A stretch of DNA of 20,760 nucleotides, taken from Treponema sp. (GTDB lineage Bacteria > Spirochaetota > Spirochaetia > Treponematales > Treponemataceae). The stretch covers positions 1 through 20,760 of the forward strand of contig JAHAZA010000048.1 in the NCBI GenBank assembly GCA_018385415.1, given 5' to 3'. Each line of letters opens with the position of its first letter. Position 1 is the first letter of the stretch. Under the pieces are notes generated by a model. That model did not search any database and was not told where the DNA came from. It worked only from the letters and a program-made list of their open reading frames with translations. Of the stretch, positions 20,723 to 20,760 are shown in pieces. A program made the translations under genes and the position numbers.

Positions 20723-20760
20723 ATGATGAGTACGAGGGATTTTGAATGTAAACAGATTGC
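20723..20760 (+). CDS. cas1: Cas1 integrase, N-terminal fragment cut by the window edge
   Basis: Only 12 codons are present: MMSTRDFECKQI. This resembles the N-terminus of type V-A Cas1 proteins, which begin with a short lead, then D-F-x-x-K-x-I. An AAAGGAAG ribosome site lies about ten bases upstream, and the gene is 18 bases after cas4. A start at either of the two adjacent ATG codons is possible. Position and order (cas12a, cas4, cas1) support the call more than the short peptide does. The edge of the window truncates it; nothing suggests a broken gene. Confidence 0.8.
   Translation, partial: MMSTRDFECKQI

Overview
This window looks like a piece of a spirochaete chromosome, most likely a gut or rumen Treponema. 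The main pointers are an archaeal-type phenylalanyl-tRNA synthetase beta chain (a known spirochaete peculiarity), AT-rich DNA, and periplasmic propeller/HD-GYP signalling. The genus is an inference; no 16S gene is present.

Left part (1-3370). On the minus strand, hisG and hisB form a short histidine operon that ends in a strong intrinsic terminator. Beyond it lies a separate SGNH/GDSL hydrolase gene. hisG is divergent from a plus-strand pair of small four-helix EamA/DMT-type membrane proteins whose coding regions overlap by one base. The two promoters between them form a nearly perfect 53-bp palindrome with overlapping -35 boxes.

Middle (3400-9700). A 977-residue membrane protein follows: signal peptide, 14 propeller repeats, Y_Y_Y domain, one transmembrane helix and a complete HD-GYP domain. 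It is probably a periplasmic sensor that controls cyclic-di-GMP breakdown. Next is the small SRP RNA gene (ffs) with its own promoter. A minus-strand pyrimidine operon reads pyrB - pyrI - small DUF4177-like protein - pyrC.

Ketosynthase block (9700-15310). Divergent from pyrB is a plus-strand run of ketosynthase, hotdog dehydratase, ketosynthase and pheT. The three lipid-type genes resemble the ApeO/ApeP/ApeR set of aryl-polyene clusters, with no ketoreductase or acyl carrier protein beside them. PheT carries an extra C-terminal EMAP-II/Trbp111-type tRNA-binding domain. The run ends in a strong terminator.

CRISPR block (15310-end). Immediately after that terminator, in visibly AT-richer DNA, a type V-A CRISPR-Cas locus begins: cas12a (1297 aa), a Bro-N/DinD-like gene, cas4, and the first 12 codons of cas1. 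The array and cas2 should lie beyond the right edge. Cas12a keeps all catalytic RuvC/Nuc and crRNA-processing residues, but has an unusual PAM-contact loop and lid. The Bro-N gene sits where cas12a and cas4 are normally adjacent, overlaps cas4 by 35 bp and contains a perfect 31-bp palindrome. These CRISPR features are the most promising part of the window for new biology.
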